From Ligustrum vulgare (taxonomy: Eukaryota > Streptophyta > Magnoliopsida > Lamiales > Oleaceae): a DNA stretch of 64,000 nt. The position numbers and the translations under genes are program-made. The notes beneath the pieces were generated by a model. The model was given only the letters and a program-made list of their open reading frames with translations. It ran no database searches and was not told the DNA's origin. Of this stretch, positions 45,890-55,912 are shown one piece after another (within the stretch, counting starts at the first letter, position 1; each line of letters starts with the position of its first letter). The DNA is taken from the NCBI GenBank assembly GCA_963555705.1, contig OY743171.1:22009352-22073351 (forward strand), given 5' to 3'.

Positions 45890-46079
45890 TAAGACACGTC
45901 ACACAAGCATAAGCACAAAAAATCAATTGCATTTAGGTTGTGCTTGGCAAACATGTTTTTTCCTACACAATTTCTCGAATCAATTTTTAATCACACACAT
46001 TTTCTCTCTCCATTTTTCAACCACACATTTTACTTAGAAAACATAAAAAAAACGTGTTTTTAAATAAAAAAAAATTTAA

Positions 46080-46185
46080 CAAACAGATATGTCAACATTT
46101 TGCTTTCCATTTTTTTAAATTATTAAAAAAAAAATGTTTGACGAGAATATCTGAGAGTCTAAGACACGTCACACAAGCAACGCTT
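46080..46185. repeat. Paralogous copy of the MITE host sequence (empty site)
   Basis: 'gacgagaatatctgagagtctaagacacgtcacacaagca' corresponds to 'gacgagaatatttgagcgtg' + TAA + MITE + TAA + 'gacacgtcacacaagca' at 45208-45915. Flanking sequence to the left also aligns. Confidence 0.8.
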
Positions 46186-46457
46186 TTAATTAAGCATTAA
46201 TTGGCATGTTGTTTGCCCTTCTACTAAGCATTTATTAGCGTAGATGTACAATCAATTGCATTAACATGAAAATTGGTACTGAAAATTTATTCGTAATTAA
46301 GGCTGTGTTTGACTTTTTTTTTTAATTTATAATTTTTTTTTTAGGTAAAATGTGTGGTTGAAAAATGATTTTAAAAAATATGTGCAATTAAAAATTTATT
46401 TGAAAATTGTGTTTTTTTTATAAATGGATAATAATTGTATTATTGAATGGAGGTTAA

Positions 46458-46866
46458 GAGTATTTCCAATAGATTCTTTATAGTTAAAGAGCATATTCTA
46501 CATAATAGAAAGTATTTTTAAATTTAAAGAGTGAAATCTTTTACAAGTTTCAACAAATTCTTTATTTTTGGCTCTTTATTTTATCTTTTTCATAAAATAT
46601 TTATTGTCTTTCTTTATTTTTAGTTAATATTTAATTTTTTAAAAGTTAGTGATTAATGATATCAAATATGTAATAAAGAAAGTTAATGTAGGAAGATTGA
46701 GAATTAGAACTTTTTGAATGTATTCAATAATAGAGAGTAAATTTGACTCTCCAAACTCATTCTCTAAATTAAAATGTTAAAGTAGAGTGTCTATTGAAGT
46801 GAAATTTTAAGAATTGATTCTCCAAAATAAGGAGCATTTCAAGTTTAGATAGCCTATTAGAGGCTC
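46458..46866. mobile_element. Degenerate Harbinger-type MITE, 409 bp, TSD TAA
   Basis: Ends GAGTATTTCCAATAGATTCT and (inverted) GAGCCTCTAATAGGCTATCT agree at about 12-14 of 20 bases, and TAA stands at 46455-46457 and 46867-46869. It is the same design as the MITE at 45230 but older. Confidence 0.55.
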
Positions 46867-46869
46867 TAA

Positions 46870-47689
46870 GTCCCCGTTTAGTGGAAATTAAGTTCAAATT
46901 TTTATTATATTTTGATAAAATTGATGAGATGTGTAGTTGAAAATGTTTGAATTTCAAGAAATATATGGTTGAAATTGATTGTTAACTTTGATTTAAATTG
47001 AAAATCAAGTTTTTAATTTATACCAAATAGATGCTAAATCGTAAATTCCTGTTACAGTGTAATGGGATGTCAATATGAAAGCTAAGCAAAACAATACACC
47101 ACACCTACATCACTAAACAAAATTACTGAATTAGCTTAGCATCGTATGACCCAGGATCAATTTTTTGTCGAGGATATCATATGTAGGCAGTGGGAAAGCA
47201 CTATAAATATTTTTGAAAAATACTCAGCTCTCCCCTTTTACTTTTTAGTTTTCCCTAAGAATTGAAATGGCAAAAGATATGGAAAAATCAATTCGAGAGA
47301 CTAAAAAAACTTAAATTTAATACTTTAGTTCATGTCATCATAGATTAATGGCTATTCTAAAAAAGTAAATATGATAACATGATAACCAAAAAGAAAGAAC
47401 GCGACTATTCTAAGTGAACCAAACAATCATGTACCAAAAAAAAAAAAAAATCAATTTGTCCATACAAAATAATCTATCTATCTACGTGTTTAACGTTTTA
47501 CAATTTGAAAATAAATACGAACATTACATTAGATGAGCATAAAAAAGATAAAAGCAAACTGCATATCCATTTGACAAATAGTAGAAATGACTTAGGTATC
47601 TTAAAATGGTCTTTCTTTGTCCTCATCTTTTCAAGTTCACCAATAAGAGAATTTACAAAAAAAATCTCAACAATCACCTTTTCAATATG
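46870..47689. other. No gene recognised
   Basis: AT-rich. 46872-47040 starts 'ccccgtttagtgg' and ends 'accaaatagatgc', possibly another small MITE. Nothing else is supported. Confidence 0.3.
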
Positions 47690-47880
47690 CAGAAGCATAG
47701 TACTGGATAAAAAACCTTCATTCCATTTTGCAACCTCGTCTTAATAACACTCATAGCCGAAAACGTACGTTCTGTAGTTACTGTTAAAATTGAAAGAGAC
47801 ATGGTGAATTAATCTATCTATAAGATTATTTCACTTATTTTCTTGTCAATGTTAATAGTTGGCACAACTTGGGAAGTATT
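47690..47880 (-). pseudogene. hAT transposase relic, C-terminal dimerisation region
   Basis: Minus strand. TTERTFSAMSVIKTRLQNGM at about 47780-47719 matches the conserved 'ERxFSAM..IKTRLRN.M' block of the hAT C-terminal dimerisation domain. Upstream (47880-47800), in broken frame, are fragments resembling 'LCxLxxTI..KKIxEII'. Stops surround it. The rest of a transposase is not found. In hAT proteins this region forms the transposase dimer. Confidence 0.6.
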
Positions 47881-48202
47881 GTCAAATTCTTAAATTGAGA
47901 GTTACGCTAAATGAATTCATTGGAGTGATTTGGAAATTGAATAATGGGTCGTCTAGTATTTCTGGTTAAGCCCCAGCTTGATACCAATTAAAATCTAGAT
48001 TTTAATCTAAGTCAAAGTCAAACATTAATCCCAACCACATATTTCATGGTATCTACAAATTTTCAATTACACATCATATAAATTGGGGAGAATTACATAG
48101 ATAAGGTGTTTAGTATATGCACTTTAAAATATAAAGAAATATGTATAAAAGTACATACATCAGGTGGTGTTTTATATAATTAATATATTATTAAAACCCA
48201 CC
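47881..48202. other. No gene recognised
   Basis: AT-rich spacer. 'gcttgataccaatta' at 47979-47993 is the reverse complement of a 'TTGGTATCAAGC' string, perhaps a decayed primer site. Confidence 0.25.
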
Positions 48203-48207
48203 CCATC

Positions 48208-49168
48208 TGATGTGATCCGGAAAAGAAGCTAACAATGTTATGATTCGGGACGAATCATCTTAAAGGAAGAGGGGATGATGTGATCCGAAAAAGGCGTAAA
48301 AAATGAGAAATCAAGATACGGGCAATTCAACAATATTCTACATGGAAAAATGAACAAGTTTCGTGTTGGGCTCGAGTCGAGATTCAAATCACGTCAACGG
48401 ATCAGAAAATCAGAAAATTGGGCAGAAGATGCGTTACGGCCGTAACATTGTTTCTCACGGCCGTAACTTATGGATTTCATGGCCGCATCACATTCCTCAC
48501 GGCCGTAAATGAAAATTGGTATTTTTATTCAGAAGGAGATTTACGGCCGTAACATCAATCTTCACGGCCGTAACTAATATTGTGACGTTTTGATCAGAGA
48601 AGGACATACGGCCGTAAGTCCGACTTTTACGGCCGTAATTGACGCAAATCAGATTTTTCGGGATTTTAGTATTTCAGTTGATTTGTGTTTCCTTTATTGG
48701 TTTTTAATTCTTTTTCCAATTTTGGTAATTTTTGTTATTTTAGTATTTTAGGTATTTTAGCCTAATTAGAATTCTATTCAGAGTCAGTTAGCGATTAGGG
48801 TTTATTTTGCCTATTTATATGCTTTTCCATTCAATGTAAAAAACAGAATACTTTTGATGAATGAAAATTATATTGAGTATTTTTTCAACATTGTTCTGGA
48901 ATTGAACAAACTTCGAACTTATCAAATATTGTGGGATATTTGTGGTGTTCAACAAATCGAACTTATCAAAGGCGTGGACATCCTTAGTGGGGTTCAAACC
49001 ATTACGGTTCTTGTTTCCGCATCGTAACGGGTCTTGGGTTTAATATACCCATGGTTCTTACGTCGTGAGGCTCGGGTTGTAGTGTTATCGTCCGTTCCAA
49101 CCTGAATTCGGAACTTTCCCGGCGTTCATTCCGCGTGTTCGTCGTGACCCCCTCCCGGGATCACATCA
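48208..49168 (+). mobile_element. 5' LTR, 961 bp
   Basis: TGATGTGATCCGG...GGGATCACATCA. Its first 68 bp (48208-48275) end in a purine tract 'aaaggaagagggga' and are followed by a second LTR-like start TGATGTGATCCG at 48276. It contains seven intact and one altered GGCCGTAA word (48434-48638) and a TATTTATATG promoter-like box at about 48811. Confidence 0.9.
48434..48638 (+). repeat. Array of ACGGCCGT words in the 5' LTR
   Basis: TTACGGCCGTAA or CACGGCCGTAA occurs at about 48434, 48456, 48499, 48541, 48563, 48607 and 48628, with a decayed GGCCGCA at 48481. Pairs are spaced about 20-22 bp apart. The array is repeated at about 51026-51231 in the 3' LTR. Confidence 0.95.
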
Positions 49169-49170
49169 TC

Positions 49171-49182
49171 TGGTATCAGAGC
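49171..49182 (+). other. Primer binding site, tRNA-Met type
   Basis: TGGTATCAGAGC, two bases after the 5' LTR, followed by TGG instead of C. It is the standard initiator tRNA-Met priming sequence. Confidence 0.9.
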
Positions 49183-49667
49183 TGGACTCTGAATTCAGGT
49201 TCTTGTGCTTTTTCTATCCAGTTTGATTTTTATGTTTATCATCGAGTCCCATAAAAATCATCCATATCCTATTTTTGTTATTTGAGTCTTTGTTTTCAAT
49301 TTTTCTTGTTCTTCTTGCCAGTAAATTTTTTTCCAGTTTGATCCATAAGAGTCGTCCTAAAAAAATCAAAAGTGTTTTCTTATTCGATTGTTTTCCAAAT
49401 CCTGTCCCGTTTGTTTTGTTGCGTTCGTGTCGAAATTTCGGATTTTTATTAAAAAAAAAAAAAAATTATTTTTTTTTATTTTTATTAATTCCGAAAATTC
49501 ATCATAATTCACAAAAAATAAAAAAAAAAAAAAAAAAAAAGTCACTCCGAAATTCAAGAACCACTTTCTTGAATTTCCTTAAATAATTGATATTCCTTGC
49601 CTTCCAAGTCAAAATTAAAATTCATTATTAGTCCTTGTGTCAAACTATTATTCCATTCCATTCCACA

Positions 49668-50510
49668 ATGTCCAAATTTCACGAAATTTCATCATCTAGG
49701 AAAGATCACCATCAATCTTCTCTGCTTGTCATGATGGAGAAACGGTTTGAGGAGTTATTTGCAAAATTGGAAGCGAATTTTGATGCGAAATTAGATGCGA
49801 AGTTTGGGAAGGTTAAGAACTCAGTAGATACGCATAGTGCAGAACTTGCTCAACGGCGTGAAAGGGAATATAGGCGTAACCATAAACCTAGGGTTGGGAT
49901 TGGAGTTGATTGGGATGAAGAGATTAATGCGAGGGCGCTTTGGAAGAGTCGAACAGAAATTTTTGAGGAAAGGATGAGGTATGAACGGAAGGCTAGAAAA
50001 GAAGCTAAGTTAAGAAAGAGGGAGAGTGAAAGGGAGGATGAAGCTAAATTACAACAGGGTGAAAGTGAGATTGGAGGGGATTTAAAATTGGAGTCTCAGG
50101 ATATGGATGTTGTAAAGAAGGAGGAAAAATTGGAAATTGGGTATGAAGAATTAGAAGAGGTGGTAGAGTCCAAAAATTTGGAAGAGGAGGTTAGGCGTGA
50201 GAATGTGGAGTTAGAAGAATTGGTTGAGTTTGGGAGTAAAAAGATAGAAGGGGTTGAGCAAGAAATTGCACAGAAGGAAGGAGGTGAAGAGCAGAATTTT
50301 GTTGTTGGGAAAAATGAATTGCAAATAATTCATCATGAGTACAAGGATCCATACCTTGTACCTCGTGAAACTAACATTTCCCTCCCCAATTTTTTAAATC
50401 TTTCTTGCAGGTTTATTGTGAATGGAATTTTGATTTACATCAACCTTGGTCAATTCCCCTCGTGTTTCAATACCTTCTTGTCTACAAATTGGAGGAGCAT
50501 CATCTATTGA
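49668..50510 (+). CDS. Lone ORF of the non-autonomous element, charged coiled-coil protein
   Basis: 280 residues from the ATG at 49668, which is preferred over an upstream TTG in the same frame. The region at about residues 22-60 (RFEELFAKLEANFDAKLDAK) and residues about 90-220 are rich in K, E and R with heptad-like spacing, so a coiled coil is likely. RREREYRRNHKPRVGIGVDW (about residues 63-82) looks like a gag-type N-terminal linker. No zinc knuckle, protease or RT motif is seen. Just before the end, at 50401-50410, stands TTTCTTGCAG, a good 3' splice site. After it another frame stays open from 50411 to about 50564. The protein may therefore have an alternative C-terminus made by splicing. 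It could act as a particle protein used in trans; its function is not known. Confidence 0.6.
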   Translation: MSKFHEISSSRKDHHQSSLLVMMEKRFEELFAKLEANFDAKLDAKFGKVKNSVDTHSAELAQRREREYRRNHKPRVGIGVDWDEEINARALWKSRTEIFEERMRYERKARKEAKLRKRESEREDEAKLQQGESEIGGDLKLESQDMDVVKKEEKLEIGYEELEEVVESKNLEEEVRRENVELEELVEFGSKKIEGVEQEIAQKEGGEEQNFVVGKNELQIIHHEYKDPYLVPRETNISLPNFLNLSCRFIVNGILIYINLGQFPSCFNTFLSTNWRSIIY

Positions 50511-50579
50511 ATTCATGTCACGGAGTCCATAATTTTCCGTTTGATCCAGGAGGTACAGTTTGATTTTTCAAGAACAACA

Positions 50580-50800
50580 CCATGATTCGGGACGAATCAT
50601 CCTAAAGAAGGAGGGAATGGTACGAATCAGGGTGGGCTTGATGGGAAAATCTATAATTCAAGCCAAAACAAGAAGTCAAGCAGGTTCGGAGAACATCAGA
50701 TCAAACATTGCTTGTACGAAGAAGGTTCGAGGCTAAACCAAGTGAGCAAGCCAAGAACAGTTTTATGATTCGGGACGAATCATCTTAAAGGAAGAGGGGA
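50580..50800 (+). repeat. Purine-tract region with repeated GATTCGGGACGAATC hairpins
   Basis: 'gattcgggacgaatcatc.taaag.a.gaggg' occurs at about 50586, again at 50767-50800 (the real purine tract, ending at 50800) and again inside the LTR start at 50834-50868. GATTCG-GGA-CGAATC is a 6-bp-arm hairpin just before each purine tract. 50511-50580 and the sequence between are non-coding. Confidence 0.8.
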
Positions 50801-51752
50801 TGATGTGATCCGGAAAAGAAGCTAACAATGTTATGATTCGGGACGAATCATCTTAAAGGAAGAGGGGATGATGTGATCTGGAAAAGGTGTCAAAAATGAG
50901 AAATCAAGATACAGGCAATTCAACAATATTCTACATGAAAAAATGAACAAGTTTCGTGTTGGGCTCGAGTCGAGATTCAAATCACGTCAACGGATCAGAA
51001 AATCAGAAAATTGGGCAGAAGATGCGTTACGGCCGTAACATTGTTTCTCACGGCCGTAACTTATGGATTTCACGGCCGCATCACATTCCTCACGGCCGTA
51101 AATGAAAATTGGTATTTTTGTTCAGAAGGAGATTTACGGCCGTAACATCAATCTTCACGGCCGTAACTAATATTGTGACGTTTTGATCAGAGAAGGACAT
51201 ACGGCCGTAAGTCCGACTTTTACGGCCGTAATTGACGCAAATCAGATTTTTCAGGATTTTAGTATTTCAGTTGATTTGTGTTTCCTTTATTGGTTTTTAA
51301 TTCTTTTTCCAATTTTGGTAATTTTTGTTATTTTAGTATTTTAGCCTAATTAGAATTCTATTCAGAGTCAGTTAGCGATTAGGGTTTATTTTGCCTATTT
51401 ATATGCTTTTCCATTCAATGTAAAAAACAGAATACTTTTGATGAATGAAAATTATATTGAGTGTTTTCTCAACATTGTTCTGGAATTGAACAAACTTCGA
51501 ACTTATCAAATATTGTGGGATATTTGTGGTGTTCAACAAATCGAACTTATCAAAGGTGTGGACATCCTTTGTGGGGTTCAAACCATTACGGTTCTTGTTT
51601 CCGCATCGTAACGGGTCTTGGGTTTAATATACCCATGGTTCTTACGTCGTGAGGCTCGGGTTGTAGTGTTATCGTCCGTTCCAACCTGAATTCGGAACTT
51701 TCCCGGCGTTCATTCCGCGTGTTCGTCGTGACCCCCTCCCGGGATCACATCA
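50801..51752 (+). mobile_element. 3' LTR, 952 bp
   Basis: Collinear with 48208-49168. It carries the same 68-bp leading unit (50801-50868) followed by a second TGATGTGATC start at 50869. Its ACGGCCGT array is at about 51026-51231. It lacks 9 bp ('taggtattt' type) present in the 5' copy. Confidence 0.9.
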
Positions 51753-51887
51753 CCATCCCACCCCACCTCACCCAACCCCATTCAATTCAATTCAATTCAA
51801 ATCAAATGGCCCGTAAACCGTTTGTGGCTCATCCTCCTCCTCCTCGCCACCATCGCCATCAACCACCACCACCACCTCCACCACCAC

Positions 51888-53027
51888 TGTAACGTCTCGA
51901 GTTTCGTAAACCCGAGACGCCACTGCTTCACCCCAAAATCACACAAAATCAAAGAAATAACCTAACACACGACTTACCTTGAAGCCTCGACTTTAATGTC
52001 GTGGGAAAGCCCAAGAATCCGAATCCTCCAAGTCTCGGTTCTTCCCTTCAAACACGCACAAAAATCACCCAAAACCATCTTCACCCACACATCGTCGCCA
52101 CCACGCGACGGTGGCGCTATTTCCGCCATCTTCACCCTTAAATTTTAGTTTATTTGAAATTTCAATTTAGTCCCTAAACTTTATTTCATCACTTAAATCC
52201 TTAAGTTTTTGAAGTACTAAATTAATTTAATTTTTCTTTTTGGCTAAACGAAACATTCGGAGATTTAAAGGGTTAACGTGATTTCCCCGCTCTACTTTGA
52301 AACTCATGAATTGAAATAGACTCGCCCCCACTAATTAGTTTAAAATATAATTGCATGTATATGTGAATTTTACATGATTTTAATGCTTTGATGCATGAAA
52401 CAAAACGAGACGAGAATATCTCTTATGAGATAAAATGAGAAAATGATGTGGTTATGCATAACTTAAATGTTTTATTGTATGAGACGAGACGAAAATATCT
52501 CTTATGAGATAAAATGAGAAAATGATGTTATTTTGCATAACTTAAATACTTTAATGCATGAGACGAGACTACACATACCCTATGATACGAAAGCCTATGA
52601 TTATGATGATGTGGTCACTGTATTAGTTCCAAAAGTATGTTTTCAATTATTTTGTAAATTAATTATCGACGATGAATTTACTGAATATTTTTTCGAAATA
52701 TTCATTACATTATTTTAACAACTTTTGCAGATTTCGGAGATGGTTGCAAATGACTGGCAGTAGTGGCAAATTAATGAATGAAGCTACTATTTTTGAAAGT
52801 CACGATTATGAATATTGTCAATTTATTTCTCTGTCGTTATTTTTTTTAGAAATTGAAATTTAAAGTTTTTATGAATTGTTCTAGACTTCGTTTGATTTAA
52901 GTTTCCGCTGCAGTTTTTCAAACGATAAATGTGATGTTTAAAATTTAGTTCTTCCGCAAAAATATCTGTTTAAAACTTAGATTTAAAGGATAACGTAGTG
53001 TCTCGAGTTTAATAAACTCGGGGCGTT
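51888..53027 (+). mobile_element. Solo-LTR-like element, about 1.14 kb, related to the one at 11668
   Basis: It starts TGTAACGTCTCGAG and ends ...CTCGAGTTTAATAAACTCGGGGCGTT. Both ends carry inverted 30-bp arms around CTCGAG/ACTCG, as in several chromovirus-type LTRs. ACCAC flanks it (51883-51887, 53028-53032), but the site is a CCA repeat, so the duplication is only suggestive. Interior parts ('gactcgcccccactaattagttt', 'gagacgagaatatctcttatgagata') match 12180-12420 on the opposite strand. It splits the CCA-rich right arm region. Confidence 0.65.
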
Positions 53028-53039
53028 ACCACCTCCACC

Positions 53040-53570
53040 TCCACCTTCATATCCAATGTATTGTCACCATTGCATCATCATCACCTTCGACACATCGTCA
53101 TCATAACCACCATCGCCATCGCCACCACCACCATCATCCTCTTCATCATACCATCATCATCGTTCCCGTCGCCACCACCACATCTGATTTGCCGCCACAA
53201 ATAATAACCAGCACTTTATAATGATGCACACAGAGAATTGGGATGTGTGTATAGATAAAAAATTTTAAAATGTGAAGATCAATCAAAATAAAATTTGTAA
53301 CCTACATATTGCTTGTGATAAGTTTTCTTGGATCTGTGACTTGTTGAAATTGATATGTGACCTATGTAATGACTTTTGATCTAAAATGAATGAACTGTAA
53401 CATGTGACCTCAAAGTGAAACATGTAACCTAATGTATGAATTATGACATGTGACTTGAATATGTGACTTGAACTTGTGACCCATGCAATGTTACATGTGA
53501 CTTGCAATAATAAACTGTGACATATGAGCTTAAAATGTGAAATGTGACCATTGTAGCCGCCGCCACCATC
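53040..53570 (-). repeat. Right arm of the long inverted repeat
   Basis: Reverse complement of the left arm: CCA/CAT-rich sequence (53040-53190), then the unique block ('gtgaagatcaatcaaaataaaat', 'attgcttgtgataag'; 53262-53400), then 'tgacatgtgacttg' repeats to about 53570. It aligns in order with 43925-44710. Confidence 0.75.
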
Positions 53571-55043
53571 TCCCCACTACCACCACCACCACCACCGGTC
53601 CATTACTAGTCTATCCCCCTTAAAACATCTTTCATCAAAAACTTGTTGATACAACTTCCTCACCACCATCGACAGCCAGTGTGACCTGAGACAACCACCA
53701 TCCTTAAATTCGCCACCTCCTATCTACAACCACAGTCACTGCAATCTCCAACTACCACAACTAAAACCATCATTTCATCCACAATCACCTCCACCAACAA
53801 AAAAACTTCCAAAATTTAGTCAATAACAGAGGTAGCTGAGAACATCAGAGCTCACAATGCCTCTAATAAATAAATCAACAACGATGGACCACCACCTCTA
53901 TTAGTGGGAGCTGCCGGAGTCATCCCTACAACACCGCTCCTAACACAGCTCAACTCCCAATGCTAGATCATTACCATGGCTTGGAGTCATCATCGTGGGT
54001 GTTGTTTGCGGCTGAATTTAGTCTGTGGTAGCCAATTGCATCTTTGAAGAAATCATTTGGAATATATTAGCTATTTGGGTGTGATTTCCTGGTTGGAGTC
54101 GTCACCGTTGCATGGGATGTCACCACCGCCTTTTAGTGGGAGCTACAAACGTATTAGTCTTGGACTCTGATTGCCAGATTGGAGACTTGGACTTATTGGG
54201 TAGGTTGGGTAATTTGATTATATTATTAATTAATTTTTAAATGAGAATTAAGACATAATTATTATATAGAAAGAGTACAAACTTGTTTTTTGAATTGTTG
54301 ATTTTAAAAATCTGGTCACGTGTAATTACAACTATAAATTTTTATCAAAATCTGCTAAAAATTTAATCTTAATCACCACCAAACAAGGACTAAGTCTAAG
54401 GCTTTTGTATTATTGGACTTTAGACTTTAATTAAGTTATGAGATAATTATACAAATTAATTAAATGGCAAAACTGATTAAAAAAAAAAATGAACAATACT
54501 TCACTGTTACTAAAAAAAAATGAGAAATATCATAAATATCATACTGTGATACTAACATATTTGAGAAGTATCATAAGTATTAAATTGTGATACTTCATGT
54601 AATTATGAAGTATTTTTCAATTTTTACGATTTTATTATACATAATTTTCAAATTTTATAAATTCAACTGAATTTCAATTTGATCCCTAAAAATAGGATTA
54701 TTGAGCAAATATTCATCAATTGGAAAAGAAATTAAATATTTTAAATATTTTGCAGGGTTGAAACTTAAAAATACAATATAAATTGACTCCGAAATTTAGT
54801 AAATTCTTCTTTATCCAAATCTGATATCCTGGTCAAACATCAATGACTAAGTTCGTTGTGGTAAAAGAAGGCGCTAAAAAGATTGTCATTCATATTTGAA
54901 CTCAGAAAATAATGAGACATTCAAAGAAGAATGAATAACACCATTGTCATACATTGAACTCAGAAAAGAATGAGACAAACAAAGTAGAATGAATAACACA
55001 TGTCGTTAAAGGAAATATTGATTTACTGGCAAAATAAACAAGT
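53571..55043. other. CCA-rich then AT-rich spacer, no gene
   Basis: 53560-53790 is rich in CCACCA and probably continues the repeat of the right arm. 53790-54230 has no supported frame. 54896-54998 holds two tandem copies of a unit of about 60 bp ('tgaactcagaaaa.aatgagaca', then 'gaatgaataacac'). Confidence 0.4.
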
Positions 55044-55497
55044 TGTTGAAATTAAATTTAATATAGATGAACGTTCATCTAAAATTCACAAACATCATGC
55101 TGTAATTATCAAGATCGAAACTGAAGCGGAAGCGTACCTGAATCCATTATTGCATTTGATCGAACGGGGTTATGGTCTTCCAACTGATTCATGATTTTCT
55201 CCTTATGTTTCTTCTCTGTTGACGGGGATGCAGAGAATTATGAAAAACCACGCTCAATTGGGGACCATTACATGTATAAATAGTTCTAGGGAAACTATCG
55301 TATTTCAATGTTATTAAATTGGCCCCTCATCAATTTAAAACATTGAATCCGTCTCTACACTTTAATCTCACGACACTTAATACCCATTAGTCCTGAATAA
55401 TCTTTAGTGGATCACTTTATTGACTAAATCCTTAAGATAGCACCACACATTTTATTTTATACATGTTTGGCCCCACATTATTGAATTTTATCCAAAA
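55044..55497 (-). mobile_element. 3' LTR of the copia element
   Basis: On the minus strand it begins TTTTGGATAAAATTC (the other copy has TGTTGGATAAAATTC, so the terminal TG is damaged) and ends ...AATTTCAACA at 55044. The purine tract AGTGGGAGAT stands directly before it. Confidence 0.85.
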
Positions 55498-55912
55498 ATC
55501 TCCCACTGGACCATACATGTATCCTTACAAATGTGTACAACCTTATGAGCTCAAAAAATGTGCTATCATTATTAAGGGTATTTCCAAACAATCTCGTCCA
55601 TCAATCATATCAATATAGAATCAAAGCGACTTTCGTTACATTAATCGTAACTAAATCCATCAATGGTCACATATACCAATACAACCAAATGACATAGATC
55701 AATCATGAGAGTGTAGTATGAAAATTACATGTTATGTGATCCAAACATGTCTATTTTCAATTGGTCCGACTTTATTCCTTATGTGAGATCAATACCAAAC
55801 ATAATGTAACAGAGTAGAATGAACTGAATGCTTTATTTCTGTACAGAAAATTATCCAAATACACAAATGTGTCCAAAACCAAAACATAAAGCAACCAAAA
55901 TACAAACTCCCA

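Larger units (their letters stand above)
48208..51752 (+). mobile_element. Complete non-autonomous LTR element with a single coiled-coil ORF, TSD CCATC
   Basis: 3545 bp with perfect target duplications CCATC (48203-48207 and 51753-51757). LTR ends are exact inverted 11-mers (TGATGTGATCC...GGATCACATCA). It has a tRNA-Met primer site at 49171-49182 and a purine tract before the 3' LTR. The interior of 1632 bp has no RT, integrase or protease, only a charged ORF (49668-50510). By eye the LTRs differ at about a dozen sites plus a 9-bp indel, roughly 1-1.5%, so the insertion is fairly young. It must have used enzymes from another element. Confidence 0.92.

Noticed and set aside
48208..48275. Considered as the remnant of an upstream tandem element copy
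   Set aside because: The target duplication CCATC and the inverted 11-mer ends place the LTR start at 48208, and the 3' LTR has the same 68-bp unit. It therefore belongs to the LTR itself.
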